Shown here: positions 37,712 through 46,951 of the stretch, piece after piece
Layout of the letters: the number at the start of each line of letters is the position of its first letter
Position numbering within the stretch: position 1 is the stretch's first letter
Origin: an uncultured Prevotellaceae bacterium
GTDB taxonomy: Bacteria > Bacteroidota > Bacteroidia > Bacteroidales > Bacteroidaceae
DNA: 64,000 nt
Direction of reading: 5' to 3'
NCBI GenBank assembly: GCA_902768785.1
Contig: CACXMM010000006.1
Location: 32,939-96,938 of the forward strand
Position numbers and translations under genes: made by a program
Notes under the pieces: model-generated
Told to the model about the DNA's origin: nothing
What the model saw: only the letters and a program-made list of their open reading frames with translations
The model's database searches: none

Positions 37712-38776
37712 ATGATGAAAATAGGTAATATCGATTTTGGAGAACGGCCCCTCTTCCTTGCACCGATGGAAGATGTGACGGATATAGGCTTCCGTCATCT
37801 GTGCAAACGATACGGAGCTGCCATGGTCTATACAGAATTTGTGAGTGCCGAAGCACTGGTTCGCTCCATCAAGAGTACGGTGAGTAAACTCACCATCGAT
37901 GATGCGGAACGACCTGTGGGCATACAGATATATGGCAGGGATGTTCCACAGATGGTGGAAGCCGCACAGATCGTGGAATCAGAAGCACATCCTGATGTCA
38001 TCGACCTGAACTTCGGCTGTCCTGTAAAGAAGGTGGCGGGCAAAGGTGCTGGTGCGGGAATGTTACAGAACATTCCCATGCTACTGGAGATTACCCGTGA
38101 GGTAGTGAAAGCGGTCAAGGTTCCCGTCACAGTAAAAACGCGCTTGGGCTGGAACAAGGAACAGCTGATTATCACAACATTGGCAGAGCAGTTGCAAGAC
38201 TGTGGCATCCAAGCACTTACTATCCATGGCAGGACACGTTCTCAGATGTACACTGGCGATGCAGACTGGACACTGATAGGAGAGGTGAAGCAGAACCCGC
38301 GCATCCATATCCCGATTATCGGCAACGGAGACATCACCACACCCGAACAGGCTCGTCTGGCCTTTGAACGCTATGGCGTTGATGCCGTGATGATTGGCAG
38401 AGCCACCTTCGGTCGTCCGTGGATCTTCAAAGAGATTACTGATTATCTCCAACGAGAAAACGAGGGAACGGGGGAACGAAGGAACGAGGGAATAGGGATA
38501 CAGCCCCTTACCATCAGTGAGAAACTCGATATCCTCATCGAACAGCTACATATCAATATCGAACGTATCAATGCCATCAAAGGTGGCGATATGCGGGAAA
38601 ATGAATATCGGGGTATCCTCCACACAAGACGGCATCTGGCTGCTACCCCTATCTTTAAAGGGATTCCCGACTTCCGGCAAACACGCATTGCCATGCTCCG
38701 GGCAAACACGCTGGAAGAACTGCTGCCCATCTTGGAACATTGTCGTCAACGTCTTAACGAAACAAAAGAATTATGA
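37712..38776 (+). CDS. dus: tRNA-dihydrouridine synthase with a repeat-derived insertion
   Basis: A 354-aa DusB-type FMN enzyme that reduces uridine in tRNA D-loops. It shows LAPMEDVTDIGFRHLCKRYG, YTEFVSAEALV, QIYGRDV, DLNFGCPVKKV (catalytic Cys), TVKTRLGW and IHGRTRSQMYTGDADW. Start at 37712 or the adjacent ATG at 37715. Between the barrel and the helical domain, LQRENEGTGERRNEGIG is encoded by a repetitive GAACGAGGGAACG tract at about 38458-38502 that looks inserted in frame. The stop overlaps the terC start (ATGA). Confidence 0.9.
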   Translation: MMKIGNIDFGERPLFLAPMEDVTDIGFRHLCKRYGAAMVYTEFVSAEALVRSIKSTVSKLTIDDAERPVGIQIYGRDVPQMVEAAQIVESEAHPDVIDLNFGCPVKKVAGKGAGAGMLQNIPMLLEITREVVKAVKVPVTVKTRLGWNKEQLIITTLAEQLQDCGIQALTIHGRTRSQMYTGDADWTLIGEVKQNPRIHIPIIGNGDITTPEQARLAFERYGVDAVMIGRATFGRPWIFKEITDYLQRENEGTGERRNEGIGIQPLTISEKLDILIEQLHINIERINAIKGGDMRENEYRGILHTRRHLAATPIFKGIPDFRQTRIAMLRANTLEELLPILEHCRQRLNETKEL

Positions 38777-39804
38777 TCAGTCATCTCGTCATCACAAGTG
38801 TTCTCCATACCGAGATCATCCCTTTATGGGGGTGGATCACCTTCTATGTCCTAGTCATCCTCATGCTCATAGCCGATCTGAAGATGTTCGGCAAAAAAGG
38901 ACAGCATGAGGTGAGCATCAAGGAAGCACTGACCATGACTGGCGTATGGATCGCCATATCCCTCTTGTTCTGCATAGGTATCTACTTCTTCTATCCCATC
39001 AACAGCCACGACAAGGCAATGGAGTTCCTTTCCGGCTATCTCATCGAGAAGTCTTTGTCCATGGACAACCTTTTTGTGTTCCTTATGCTCTTCTCATTCT
39101 TTGGTATCGAACGGAAATACCAGCATGAGGTGCTGTTCTGGGGAATCTTCGGTGCCTTGGTCCTCCGCAGCTTTTTCATTTTCACAGGCGTGGCGGTTGT
39201 AGAGCGTTTCGAGTGGGTGTTAGGTCTCTTCGGACTATTCCTGCTTTATACAGGAGCCAAAATGTTCGGTCAGGACAATGAGGAAATCAGCGACCCCTCG
39301 CAGAATATCGTGGTGAAAGGGCTCAAACGGATCTTCCCTGTCACCACAGAGCTTCATGGCGACCGTTTCCTGATTCATGAAGACGGACGCCTGAAAGCCA
39401 CACCGCTTCTCGTGACCTTGGTTGTCATTGAAGCCTCTGACGTGGCCTTCGCCGTTGACTCTATTCCCGCGGTGTTCAGTGTGTCACGGGATCCTTTCAT
39501 CATCCTCACCAGTAATATCTTTGCCATCTTAGGACTCCGTGCCCTTTATTTCGCCCTGGCTGCCATCGCGAAATACTTCAAATACTTGAAATACGGATTG
39601 GGAATCATCCTGATCTTTGTGGGAATCAAGATGCTGCTCGCCATGGATGAATATATCAACGAAGTGCTTGGCTGGGCAGGAATCCCCCTTTCCATGCCAC
39701 AGATTAAAGTGTCAACGGTCTTCTCACTATGTTTCATCTTTGGCATGCTCCTGCTATCGATGCTTTTGTCCGTGGTACTGACAAAAAGAGATAAAAACTC
39801 ATGA
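38773..39804 (+). CDS. TerC family integral membrane protein
   Basis: A 343-aa protein with about eight or nine membrane segments. It has the two acidic family motifs: IEKSLSMDNLFVFLMLFSFF and VIEASDVAFAVDSIPAVFSV. TerC/Alx proteins are linked to manganese export, metal supply to exported enzymes and tellurite resistance. No other ter genes are nearby, so general metal handling is more likely than tellurite resistance. It is translationally coupled to dus. Confidence 0.88.
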   Translation: MISHLVITSVLHTEIIPLWGWITFYVLVILMLIADLKMFGKKGQHEVSIKEALTMTGVWIAISLLFCIGIYFFYPINSHDKAMEFLSGYLIEKSLSMDNLFVFLMLFSFFGIERKYQHEVLFWGIFGALVLRSFFIFTGVAVVERFEWVLGLFGLFLLYTGAKMFGQDNEEISDPSQNIVVKGLKRIFPVTTELHGDRFLIHEDGRLKATPLLVTLVVIEASDVAFAVDSIPAVFSVSRDPFIILTSNIFAILGLRALYFALAAIAKYFKYLKYGLGIILIFVGIKMLLAMDEYINEVLGWAGIPLSMPQIKVSTVFSLCFIFGMLLLSMLLSVVLTKRDKNS

Positions 39805-39831
39805 GAATCATCAGATATGCATTATTTTTCG

Positions 39832-39839
39832 TATCTTTG
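39832..39839 (+). promoter_or_regulatory. -7 box of the glycerophosphotransferase gene
   Basis: TATCTTTG lies 20 bases before the ATG at 39860. No TTTG is seen at the right distance upstream. Confidence 0.45.
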
Positions 39840-39859
39840 CATTCAAATAATGGTAGAAA

Positions 39860-40912
39860 ATGAGAATAGTACTATTTTGCGAAAACAAATATGCCATCGA
39901 TATTCTCAAGCCCATCCATGATGAGGCATTGAGAGAAGGAGGCAACAACATCCTATGGTACATACACCGTAAACGGATCAGTAACTTCCCTCTCGACGGA
40001 GAGGTGGAATGGACTTACGATATCCAACAGATTTACGATTTCAGTCCGGAGGCCATCTTTGTACCTGGAAATATCGTACCTTATTATCTGCCCGGAGTGA
40101 AGATTCAGGTGTTCCACGGATATGCTGCTGAGAAGAAAGACCACTGGGTGATCCGGCGGTATTTCGACACCTACTTCACGCAAGGTCCCTTCTTCACACG
40201 CGGCTTTGAACGATTGTCCAAGAAGTATAAAGACTTTGAGGTATTAGAGACAGGATGGCCACGGCAAGACTGGATCTTCCAAAACCTGCATACCTTTGAT
40301 GGGGAACGGCAACGTCTCCTCCAGGAAAGTGGGCGAAGCAAGATTGTACTCTATGCCCCCACTTTCTCACCCTCGCTCACCTCTCTACCTTATATGCAGG
40401 AGGCATTGGTGGACTTTGTGAAACAAAAAGATGTGTTACTCATACTGAAATTCCACCCGCTGACAAAACCAGAGATCATGGATGAATACCGCACCTTGGC
40501 AGCAGAGACGGAAGGCATGCTATGGATAGATGATTACACCGTGACGAAGTATATGCTGATGGCTGATGCCATGATCAGTGACACCTCATCCACCATCTAT
40601 GAGTTCCTGCTCCTTGACAAGCCCGTCATCACCCTTCGAGCTGTGGCCAAAGACATCTACTGGCGTAACATGCAGCAACCAGAGGAACTTTGTCAGGCCT
40701 ATGAGGAGGTGATGAACGATGACAAGATGAGGGAACTGCGCCAATGGGTTATCCAGAACTACGACCCCCATTTAGACGGTCTGGTAGCTCACCGCATGCT
40801 GGAAGGAGCCCGCGACTTTATCCATCGCCATGGTGTCCCCACCCAACGCAAACTCAATCTTTGGCGCAAATATACCAGTATCAAGGCCTTCGGGCGTATT
40901 AAAAAGGAATAA
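39860..40912 (+). CDS. CDP-glycerol glycerophosphotransferase-like (TagB/TagF family) protein
   Basis: A 350-aa GT-B-type protein with IQVFHGYAAEKKDHWVIRRYFD, YFTQGPFFTRGFERL, LETGWPRQDWIF, VLYAPTFSPSLTSLP, LILKFHPLTKPEIMD and MISDTSSTIYEFLLLDKPVI, the conserved phosphoglycerol-transferase pattern. Enzymes of this family transfer a phosphoglycerol (or similar phospho-polyol) unit from a CDP donor to a glycan. The two following genes (aminotransferase, LicC-like cytidylyltransferase) could supply an unusual CDP-activated donor. A cytoplasmic or membrane-peripheral location is expected. Confidence 0.8.
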   Translation: MRIVLFCENKYAIDILKPIHDEALREGGNNILWYIHRKRISNFPLDGEVEWTYDIQQIYDFSPEAIFVPGNIVPYYLPGVKIQVFHGYAAEKKDHWVIRRYFDTYFTQGPFFTRGFERLSKKYKDFEVLETGWPRQDWIFQNLHTFDGERQRLLQESGRSKIVLYAPTFSPSLTSLPYMQEALVDFVKQKDVLLILKFHPLTKPEIMDEYRTLAAETEGMLWIDDYTVTKYMLMADAMISDTSSTIYEFLLLDKPVITLRAVAKDIYWRNMQQPEELCQAYEEVMNDDKMRELRQWVIQNYDPHLDGLVAHRMLEGARDFIHRHGVPTQRKLNLWRKYTSIKAFGRIKKE

Positions 40913-40939
40913 AAATAACCTTCTTTCGAAAAAAAGAAC

Positions 40940-40947
40940 TATCTTTG
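40940..40947 (+). promoter_or_regulatory. -7 box of the aminotransferase gene
   Basis: TATCTTTG followed by CAC, 17 bases before the ATG at 40965. It supports the internal start over the upstream in-frame ATG at 40830. Confidence 0.5.
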
Positions 40948-40964
40948 CACCAAAATTCAAGACA

Positions 40965-42017
40965 ATGGTAAAGCAACAGAACTATCTCGATAGAAATGAG
41001 TTCAATTTTGAACCAAGTCAGAAAGTGGTGGAGGCCATCAGGAACTTCAACCCCAAGGATCTCTGTTTCTATACACGTATCTACGATCAGGGAAAGAAAA
41101 GTGTGATTTCCGTTCGGCTGAGTGAGATCTACAATGTACCTGAAGAGCAGGTGCTGTTAGGTTATGGAGGTGAAGATATCCTGAAAAATGCCGTCCATTA
41201 CTACCTGATGAAAGGAGAGAACAAGACTATCCTGATTCCTCAGTTCTCATGGTGGTATTATAATAAGGTGGCCAGTGAGTGTCGTGGTACTTTCGAGATG
41301 TACCCCCTGCATGAGCAGGCCGACACCTTTTCCTACGATGTGGAGGAGGTGATTGAATATACCAACCGCATCCATCCTCGCATGTTGCTGCTGGCATCTC
41401 CCAACAACCCGACAGGTAACAGTCTTACCTCAAAGGAGATCGGACGGATCATGGAGCATATCCCCAACGATACGATGGTACTGATTGATGAGGCCTATGC
41501 CAGCTTTATCACCTCGGATACCGATTATATCGCACCTCTGGTGAACAAATACGATAACCTCATCATCTCGCGTACCCTTTCGAAATTCTATGGATTGCCA
41601 GGCTTACGTTGTGGTTTTGGTTTCATTGGAAAGGGACATGAGCATTTCGTCAGCTACATCAACAAATATCTGGGGTATAACCGTTTCTCAGAGGCTGTGG
41701 CATTAGCAGCTCTCGAGAGCGATGACCATTACCGTAAGGTTGCTGATGACATGGAATGGGGCCGCCAGCTGTATAAGAAAGAATTAGGAGCACTTCCTGG
41801 ATTCAAGGTGTATAAGTCGGTAGCTAACTTTATCCTTATCAAATATCCTGTGGAGATCAAAGACCGTCTTCTTGAAGCACTGACCGAAAAGAACTACAAG
41901 ATCAAGTTCATGACCGATAAGGGATTGGAGTCATGCTTGCGCATCACGTTAGGAAGGAAAGAACAGACGCAAACAGTATGCGATACCATCCTGGAGGTTG
42001 TTCATCATTCTAAATAA
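40965..42017 (+). CDS. HisC-like PLP-dependent aminotransferase
   Basis: 350 aa from the ATG at 40965; the frame is open upstream into the previous gene, but the promoter and the start MVKQQNYLDRNEFNFEP favour this one. Fold-type I features: LASPNNPTGN, VLIDEAYASF, SRTLSKFYGLPGLRCGF (PLP Lys in TLSK) and CLRITLG (carboxylate Arg). It resembles histidinol-phosphate aminotransferase, but no his genes are near. Its neighbours are CDP-alcohol enzymes. Related aminotransferases in Campylobacter capsule loci make serinol phosphate from dihydroxyacetone phosphate, and a similar role is a reasonable hypothesis. Confidence 0.8.
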   Translation: MVKQQNYLDRNEFNFEPSQKVVEAIRNFNPKDLCFYTRIYDQGKKSVISVRLSEIYNVPEEQVLLGYGGEDILKNAVHYYLMKGENKTILIPQFSWWYYNKVASECRGTFEMYPLHEQADTFSYDVEEVIEYTNRIHPRMLLLASPNNPTGNSLTSKEIGRIMEHIPNDTMVLIDEAYASFITSDTDYIAPLVNKYDNLIISRTLSKFYGLPGLRCGFGFIGKGHEHFVSYINKYLGYNRFSEAVALAALESDDHYRKVADDMEWGRQLYKKELGALPGFKVYKSVANFILIKYPVEIKDRLLEALTEKNYKIKFMTDKGLESCLRITLGRKEQTQTVCDTILEVVHHSK

Positions 42018-42031
42018 AGAGTCCTTTTAAG

Positions 42032-42769
42032 ATGATTGGAGTGATTTTAGCCGCAGGAATGGCCAAAAGACTGCGCCCCCTGACAGACACTCAGCCCAAG
42101 TGCTTGCTTACTGTTGGCAGTCGTACGCTCCTTCAGCGTACCGTTGAAGCTATGGCATCCACGGGAATCACCGAATTTGTCATAGTGACAGGTTATCGCG
42201 CTGAAATGATCCGCTCCTTTCTCTCCTCTCTCCCTTTTAAAGACTCCCCTCTACATTTCCATTTTCTCCATAATGCCGATTACGAGCACAACAATAATAT
42301 TTATTCGTTGTGGATGGCAGGACAGATTGTTCGTGGGAAGGAGTTCCTCCTGATGGATAGCGATATCCTGTGCGACCCGAAGGCTGTGGCAGAAGTGGCC
42401 TCTCAGCAAGAACCGGCCTTAGCTTTGAATCGTCATGAATTAGGGGAAGAGGAGATGAAGATCGTGGTGGATGCCCATAACAGGATTACTGAAATCAGTA
42501 AGACCTGCCGTATAGAAGAAGCGGCTGGTGAATCGGTCGGTATAGAGAAGATGACCTCTGACTACAGTGAAGCCTTGTTCCGAGAGTTAGACCAGATGAT
42601 TGAACAAGAGGGACTGATTGACATCTTCTATGAACGTGCTTTTGAACGGCTGATACCTCAAGGCTTCACGTTCAAGGTAATCGATACCACCCATTATTTC
42701 TCTTATGAGTTAGATACCCCAGAGGATTTCCAACGAGCAACGGAACTCTTACCTAAGGAACTTGTATAA
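42032..42769 (+). CDS. LicC-like nucleotidyltransferase (phospho-alcohol cytidylyltransferase)
   Basis: A 245-aa protein with the nucleotidyltransferase signature VILAAGMAKRLRPLTDTQPK, then NNNIYSLWMAG (typical of LicC-type phosphocholine cytidylyltransferases), LLMDSDILCDP (metal Asp), ESVGIEKM and YSYELDTPEDF-like C-terminus. It probably joins CTP to a phospho-alcohol to give a CDP-activated headgroup. It starts 14 bp after the aminotransferase stop. No licD-type transferase is present; the TagB-like protein is the candidate user. Confidence 0.8.
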   Translation: MIGVILAAGMAKRLRPLTDTQPKCLLTVGSRTLLQRTVEAMASTGITEFVIVTGYRAEMIRSFLSSLPFKDSPLHFHFLHNADYEHNNNIYSLWMAGQIVRGKEFLLMDSDILCDPKAVAEVASQQEPALALNRHELGEEEMKIVVDAHNRITEISKTCRIEEAAGESVGIEKMTSDYSEALFRELDQMIEQEGLIDIFYERAFERLIPQGFTFKVIDTTHYFSYELDTPEDFQRATELLPKELV

Positions 42770-42832
42770 TCCTCCTATAACGCTCCTTCGTTCCCCCATA
42801 CCTACGTTCACCCGAACCCTCGTGCCCACGTC

Positions 42833-43879
42833 CTATTTCCTCAAGGCATTGCCATGAATCTGATAATGAATCTTTGTCAATGTCTCGTAATAATGCCGTT
42901 TGAAAGTATAATTGATGAAGTTCTCCCAAGCAAGTCCTGAATGACAAGGATGGATGGTCACCTCTTTCTTGGGCGCTTCAGGGTTCAAGGTGTCACACAA
43001 ACGCGCTACATACTCAAACATATTATATTCATTCAGTACTCTCAGTTTACTCTCTGCCAAGGCATCCACAGACTGCTCATAACGGTTTGTGGAGATCGCC
43101 TCATCGATCCGTGAGATTGCCTGTTCTGGCTGCCGGATATCTATGGGCAGAAATGACTGTTTAGGGAAATAGTCTTCGAGATGCGTACAACCATAATAAA
43201 ACGGGAACGTCTCTGCCAGCATACAATCGGAAATCTTTTCAGTCCAATAATAACGTTCAGAAGAATTTTCTATAACAATATGGTATTTGTAGGGGCGTAG
43301 GACATCCCATTTATCATCGAAATCACGAAATCCTCTGCCAAAGATCTCCAACTGATCACCAAAATGCGCCTTCAGTTTCTCCACAAAGCGGATACGGTCC
43401 AAGTGTCCACGAGTAAACGCTTTATTACTGGTTATTACAGAGATCAGTTTCGTTTTGTCATGGGGATCAGATGGTTGGCATAAGGCATCATAATCCAGTG
43501 TATAACGGCATGTCCCATCCTTTTCTTCCGTATAACCAACAAACCAGGGAAGAATGGCAGGACCGAAGTGAACATGTGGGTGCCGGGTTTGTTCCTGACA
43601 AGTACATACCAGTCCGAACTGTCTGAGGTATTTCTCAGGATAGACTAATACGGAACGAGGTTCTGTTGTGAGCATGATCGTGTTCTCCGGAGCCACCAGG
43701 CACGTCTGATCATGGCGCACACCCTTACCTTGTACCACCCAGAAGTCTGGCTCTTCACACTGTTCGTCAAGAAAGAACTGATAGCGTCCATCTAAAGAGC
43801 GCAACGAGTGTCCTTTTGTCTGACGATGCATGATGGGGGCGAGGCTTTCCCTATAGGGCATGAATCTGATTTTATACAT
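42833..43879 (-). CDS. GT10 family glycosyltransferase (alpha-1,3/4-fucosyltransferase type)
   Basis: 348 aa from the ATG at 43879; an upstream in-frame ATG at 43945 lies above the promoter. The GT10 C-terminal signature is plain: YKYHIVIENSSERYYWTEK, then ISDCMLAETFPFYYGC. Bacterial members transfer L-fucose or related sugars from GDP-fucose to surface glycans. It stands alone between convergent and divergent neighbours. It has no membrane segment. Confidence 0.82.
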   Translation of the reverse strand: MYKIRFMPYRESLAPIMHRQTKGHSLRSLDGRYQFFLDEQCEEPDFWVVQGKGVRHDQTCLVAPENTIMLTTEPRSVLVYPEKYLRQFGLVCTCQEQTRHPHVHFGPAILPWFVGYTEEKDGTCRYTLDYDALCQPSDPHDKTKLISVITSNKAFTRGHLDRIRFVEKLKAHFGDQLEIFGRGFRDFDDKWDVLRPYKYHIVIENSSERYYWTEKISDCMLAETFPFYYGCTHLEDYFPKQSFLPIDIRQPEQAISRIDEAISTNRYEQSVDALAESKLRVLNEYNMFEYVARLCDTLNPEAPKKEVTIHPCHSGLAWENFINYTFKRHYYETLTKIHYQIHGNALRK

Positions 43880-43883
43880 ATTG

Positions 43884-43961
43884 CAAAAGTAGTTATTTCT
43901 CGTCAAACGGACAAATAATAAGACAAATATTTGTGTATTCACCACGAAACGTTTACCTTTG
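43884..43961. promoter_or_regulatory. Divergent promoter pair for GT10 and the acyltransferase
   Basis: Minus: TTTG (43912-43915), 20 bp, TACTTTTG (43884-43891). Plus: TTTG (43930-43933), 20 bp, TACCTTTG (43954-43961). Both are full matches to the phylum consensus, and they decide the starts at 43879 and 43981. Confidence 0.75.
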
Positions 43962-43980
43962 CGGAAGAAAAAAGAATAGC

Positions 43981-44958
43981 ATGAAAGTTCTGTATTATAT
44001 CATCTATCCGTTATGGTACGTGCTGTCGCTATTGCCATTACGTATTCTTTATATAGGGTCTGATTTGCTTTATCCCCTGCTCTATTATCTATTGCGCTAT
44101 CGACGGAAGGTGGTGCATAAAAACCTCACAGAGTCTTTCCCTGAGAAAAATCAGAAAGAGATATCTCAGATTGAACGGGAATTCTACCATTTCTTCTGCG
44201 ATTACCTGGTGGAAAGCATTAAACTCATGACACTCAGTAAAGAAGAGGTGATGCGACGCCTGACATTCAAAGGGACAGAACTGATAGATGAGACCATAGA
44301 GAATGGACAGTCGTGTGCTCTTTACTTAGGGCATTACTGCAACTGGGAATGGGTCACCTCATTGCCTTATTGGGTGACGCCGAACGTGAAATGTGGACAG
44401 ATTTATCACCCTATAGAGAACGCTGAGTTCGACAGGCTTTTCCTGAAAATCCGCCAACGGATGGGAGCCCTTTGCATTCCCATGAACGATACTCTCCGAG
44501 AGATTCTGCGTTTCCGCAGTGAACATCAACCAGTAGTCATTGGATACATCAGCGACCAGGTGCCTCACTGGCGTAATATCCATCACTGGTGCGACTTCCT
44601 TCATCATGACACCCCTGTATTGACAGGTACTGAGCGCATCGTCAGAAAGATGAACCATGGTGTTTTCTATCTGGATATCCATCGCATCAAACGAGGCTAC
44701 TATGAAGGGATTATCAAACCCATCACACTCACTCCAAATGAACTCCCCGAATACGAGATTACCACCCGTTACTTCCAAATGCTTGAAGAAAGCATCAGAC
44801 AGGATCCTGCCTATTGGCTATGGAGTCATAACCGATGGAAGCGAACCCGTCAGGAATTCAACGAAAAGTTTGAGGTAATCAACGGGAAGGTGATTCCCAA
44901 AGGCGAAGAGGCAGAACGTCTTCGTCAGCTTGAAGCGGAAAGGAAGAATAAGCGCTAA
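43981..44958 (+). CDS. LpxL/HtrB-family lipid A acyltransferase
   Basis: 325 aa from the ATG at 43981, with an N-terminal membrane anchor (VLYYIIYPLWYVLSLLPL). It has the HX4D/E catalytic motif as LGHYCNWEW and the family pieces YISDQVPHW, PVLTGTERIVRKMNHGVFYL and YWLWSHNRWKRTR. It adds a secondary acyl chain to lipid A at the inner membrane. It has its own promoter and ends 28 bp from the convergent LTA-synthase-like gene. Confidence 0.85.
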   Translation: MKVLYYIIYPLWYVLSLLPLRILYIGSDLLYPLLYYLLRYRRKVVHKNLTESFPEKNQKEISQIEREFYHFFCDYLVESIKLMTLSKEEVMRRLTFKGTELIDETIENGQSCALYLGHYCNWEWVTSLPYWVTPNVKCGQIYHPIENAEFDRLFLKIRQRMGALCIPMNDTLREILRFRSEHQPVVIGYISDQVPHWRNIHHWCDFLHHDTPVLTGTERIVRKMNHGVFYLDIHRIKRGYYEGIIKPITLTPNELPEYEITTRYFQMLEESIRQDPAYWLWSHNRWKRTRQEFNEKFEVINGKVIPKGEEAERLRQLEAERKNKR

Positions 44959-44986
44959 TTATCCACAGGTATCGGCTTCCTGCTTT

Positions 44987-46951
44987 TTAAGGAGTCAACC
45001 GGTTCTGTGTCATACGCTCCATATATTGCTGGATGATGGCTTTCAGCTCCGTTTCCATTTGTTGCTGTTCTTTCACTTTCCCCAAGAGGTTCTGCTTCAT
45101 CAAGCGGTCGTCAAGACGATAAAGCGCCTTGGCTTTCATCCCGTCAAACTGCAGCACATAGCCATATTTCACATACTGATAGACACCGTTCAGATAGTTC
45201 ACAGCCCATGTATCCTCAGCAGGTGTCTTCAGGAGGTCGATACCAAAACCGAAATAAGGCTTGTTGTAGCCCAAATAGCCCAGGATAGTGGGCATGATGT
45301 CTATCTGCTGTGCGATGGCATCCTGCATGCCGACACCCATCTCACCCGATGGATCATAGAAGATGACTGGCGAACAGAATCCGCCTAAATCTGTCTTGTA
45401 CTCATCATGGTTCGACATGTTTGTATGATCGGAGGTGATAGCAAAGATCGTGTTATTGAACCACGGCTCTTTCCTGGCACTGTCAAAGAACCGCTGCAGA
45501 GCATGATCGGTATAACGTATGACCTTATGAATAGGTAGCTCCTCTTCGAGATAGACATCTTTATACGGATCAGGCACACGGAAAGGATGATGACTCGACA
45601 AGGTGAACACGGCAGCCATGAACGGTTGTTTCATCTCTGAGAGCTTTAAGTTCATGTATTGCAGGAATGGCTCATCACTGATTCCCCACCAGCCGTCGAA
45701 ATCCTGATCGCCACGGGTACGCTTATCTGCTACGAAATCTTCCCGTCCATAGTAATTCTCGAACTTGGTAGCCCTGGCAAAAGCCATGAATCCCATGGAC
45801 CCCCTTTCAGCTCCGTGGAAGAAGGCTGTGGAATACCCTTCGCCCCTCAGGCAGTCGGCAATTCCCGAGATGGCATTATTAGAATAAGGTGAAAGGAAGA
45901 AGGGCTCCACGAACATCGGTATCGATGAGAGTATGGAAGGCATGCCGTCAATGCTTTTCCTTCCATTGCAATAGGAATAGCGGTAGGTAAGAGAATGCTG
46001 AATCAGTGAATCGGCAAAGGGTGTATAGCCTTTGTATTTGCCTCCCTCTAAATGATGGTTATAAGCACCAATGTATTCCCTGCCAAAGCTCTCGATGATA
46101 ATAACCACCACATTCTTCCTTTTAGGACTCGTCTGACTGGTAGAATCAGATGCTTCAGGACGGTGTACTGGCGTGAAGACCGCTTCCATCTCCTGCTCAC
46201 TCTTGAAATAGTCAGGCACTTCAAATAGATTCTTCCCGATGGTTCTAATCAATGAGAACGGAGTATTCAGTACGATACCTGCCTCGGTAGGACGGTCGCA
46301 ATAATTGTTCACATTCGAGATGGTGATGGGACGCACATCACGGGTCCATCCGCCACGCATGCCGGCAATGCAGAAAGGCACAAAGGCAAGCAGTTCCAAC
46401 AGCGTAGCCACGGCATATGTCTTCCAGTTCAGTGTGTGGTAATCGAGACGGGGCTTCACGTACAGTTTCACCATCGCATAGACGATGACAGCAGTGAGCA
46501 CAAAGAAATACCAATGGCTCACAGCCTCCTGGCCAAAGATACCCGACAGATTGTTCTCGTTGCTGAACTCATTGAACACCGTAGTAGTAGTACGCCGCAA
46601 GGTATATTGGAAGTAAACGGTATCGCAGAGGTTCACGATCAGAGCCACGGTGTTGATGACCACGAACACCCATTTACAGATATTCTGATAGAGTGGATTT
46701 TCCTTCCTGCTTACAGGCAGGAGGATCATCACCACCCAGAGCGCATTGGTATAGAGGATTGCCGTAGTATCAAACACCAACCCACCTCGCAACAACTCCA
46801 TGAGATGAGACGTAGTAAGCGTATCAGCATACAGACCGTAGTTCTCTATCAGGAATACCACCCGTGCTATGAAATAAACCACATAGGCCATCAAGAGATT
46901 GCAGAGCACAGCCACCAGGGGTGATAAGAGTCGGAAGCGTTTCATATTCAT
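44987..46951 (-). CDS. LTA-synthase/sulfatase-family membrane phosphotransferase
   Basis: A 654-aa protein with about five N-terminal membrane helices (LMAYVVYFIARVVFLIENYG, WVFVVINTVALIVNL) and a C-terminal periplasmic alkaline-phosphatase-fold domain. Metal and nucleophile regions: VVIIIESFGREY, NGRKSIDGMPSIL (Ser/Thr position), FFHGAERGSMG, FTLSSHHPF and AITSDHTN. Members transfer phosphoglycerol or phosphoethanolamine to surface polymers. Its start overlaps the ABC exporter stop by one base (TGATG), so the two are coupled. Substrate is unknown; a link to the CDP-alcohol genes at 39860-42769 is possible. Confidence 0.85.
   Translation of the reverse strand: MNMKRFRLLSPLVAVLCNLLMAYVVYFIARVVFLIENYGLYADTLTTSHLMELLRGGLVFDTTAILYTNALWVVMILLPVSRKENPLYQNICKWVFVVINTVALIVNLCDTVYFQYTLRRTTTTVFNEFSNENNLSGIFGQEAVSHWYFFVLTAVIVYAMVKLYVKPRLDYHTLNWKTYAVATLLELLAFVPFCIAGMRGGWTRDVRPITISNVNNYCDRPTEAGIVLNTPFSLIRTIGKNLFEVPDYFKSEQEMEAVFTPVHRPEASDSTSQTSPKRKNVVVIIIESFGREYIGAYNHHLEGGKYKGYTPFADSLIQHSLTYRYSYCNGRKSIDGMPSILSSIPMFVEPFFLSPYSNNAISGIADCLRGEGYSTAFFHGAERGSMGFMAFARATKFENYYGREDFVADKRTRGDQDFDGWWGISDEPFLQYMNLKLSEMKQPFMAAVFTLSSHHPFRVPDPYKDVYLEEELPIHKVIRYTDHALQRFFDSARKEPWFNNTIFAITSDHTNMSNHDEYKTDLGGFCSPVIFYDPSGEMGVGMQDAIAQQIDIMPTILGYLGYNKPYFGFGIDLLKTPAEDTWAVNYLNGVYQYVKYGYVLQFDGMKAKALYRLDDRLMKQNLLGKVKEQQQMETELKAIIQQYMERMTQNRLTP

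Noticed and set aside
38773-39804. A tellurite-resistance locus
   Set aside because: Only a terC homologue is present, without other ter genes, and it is coupled to the housekeeping gene dus.
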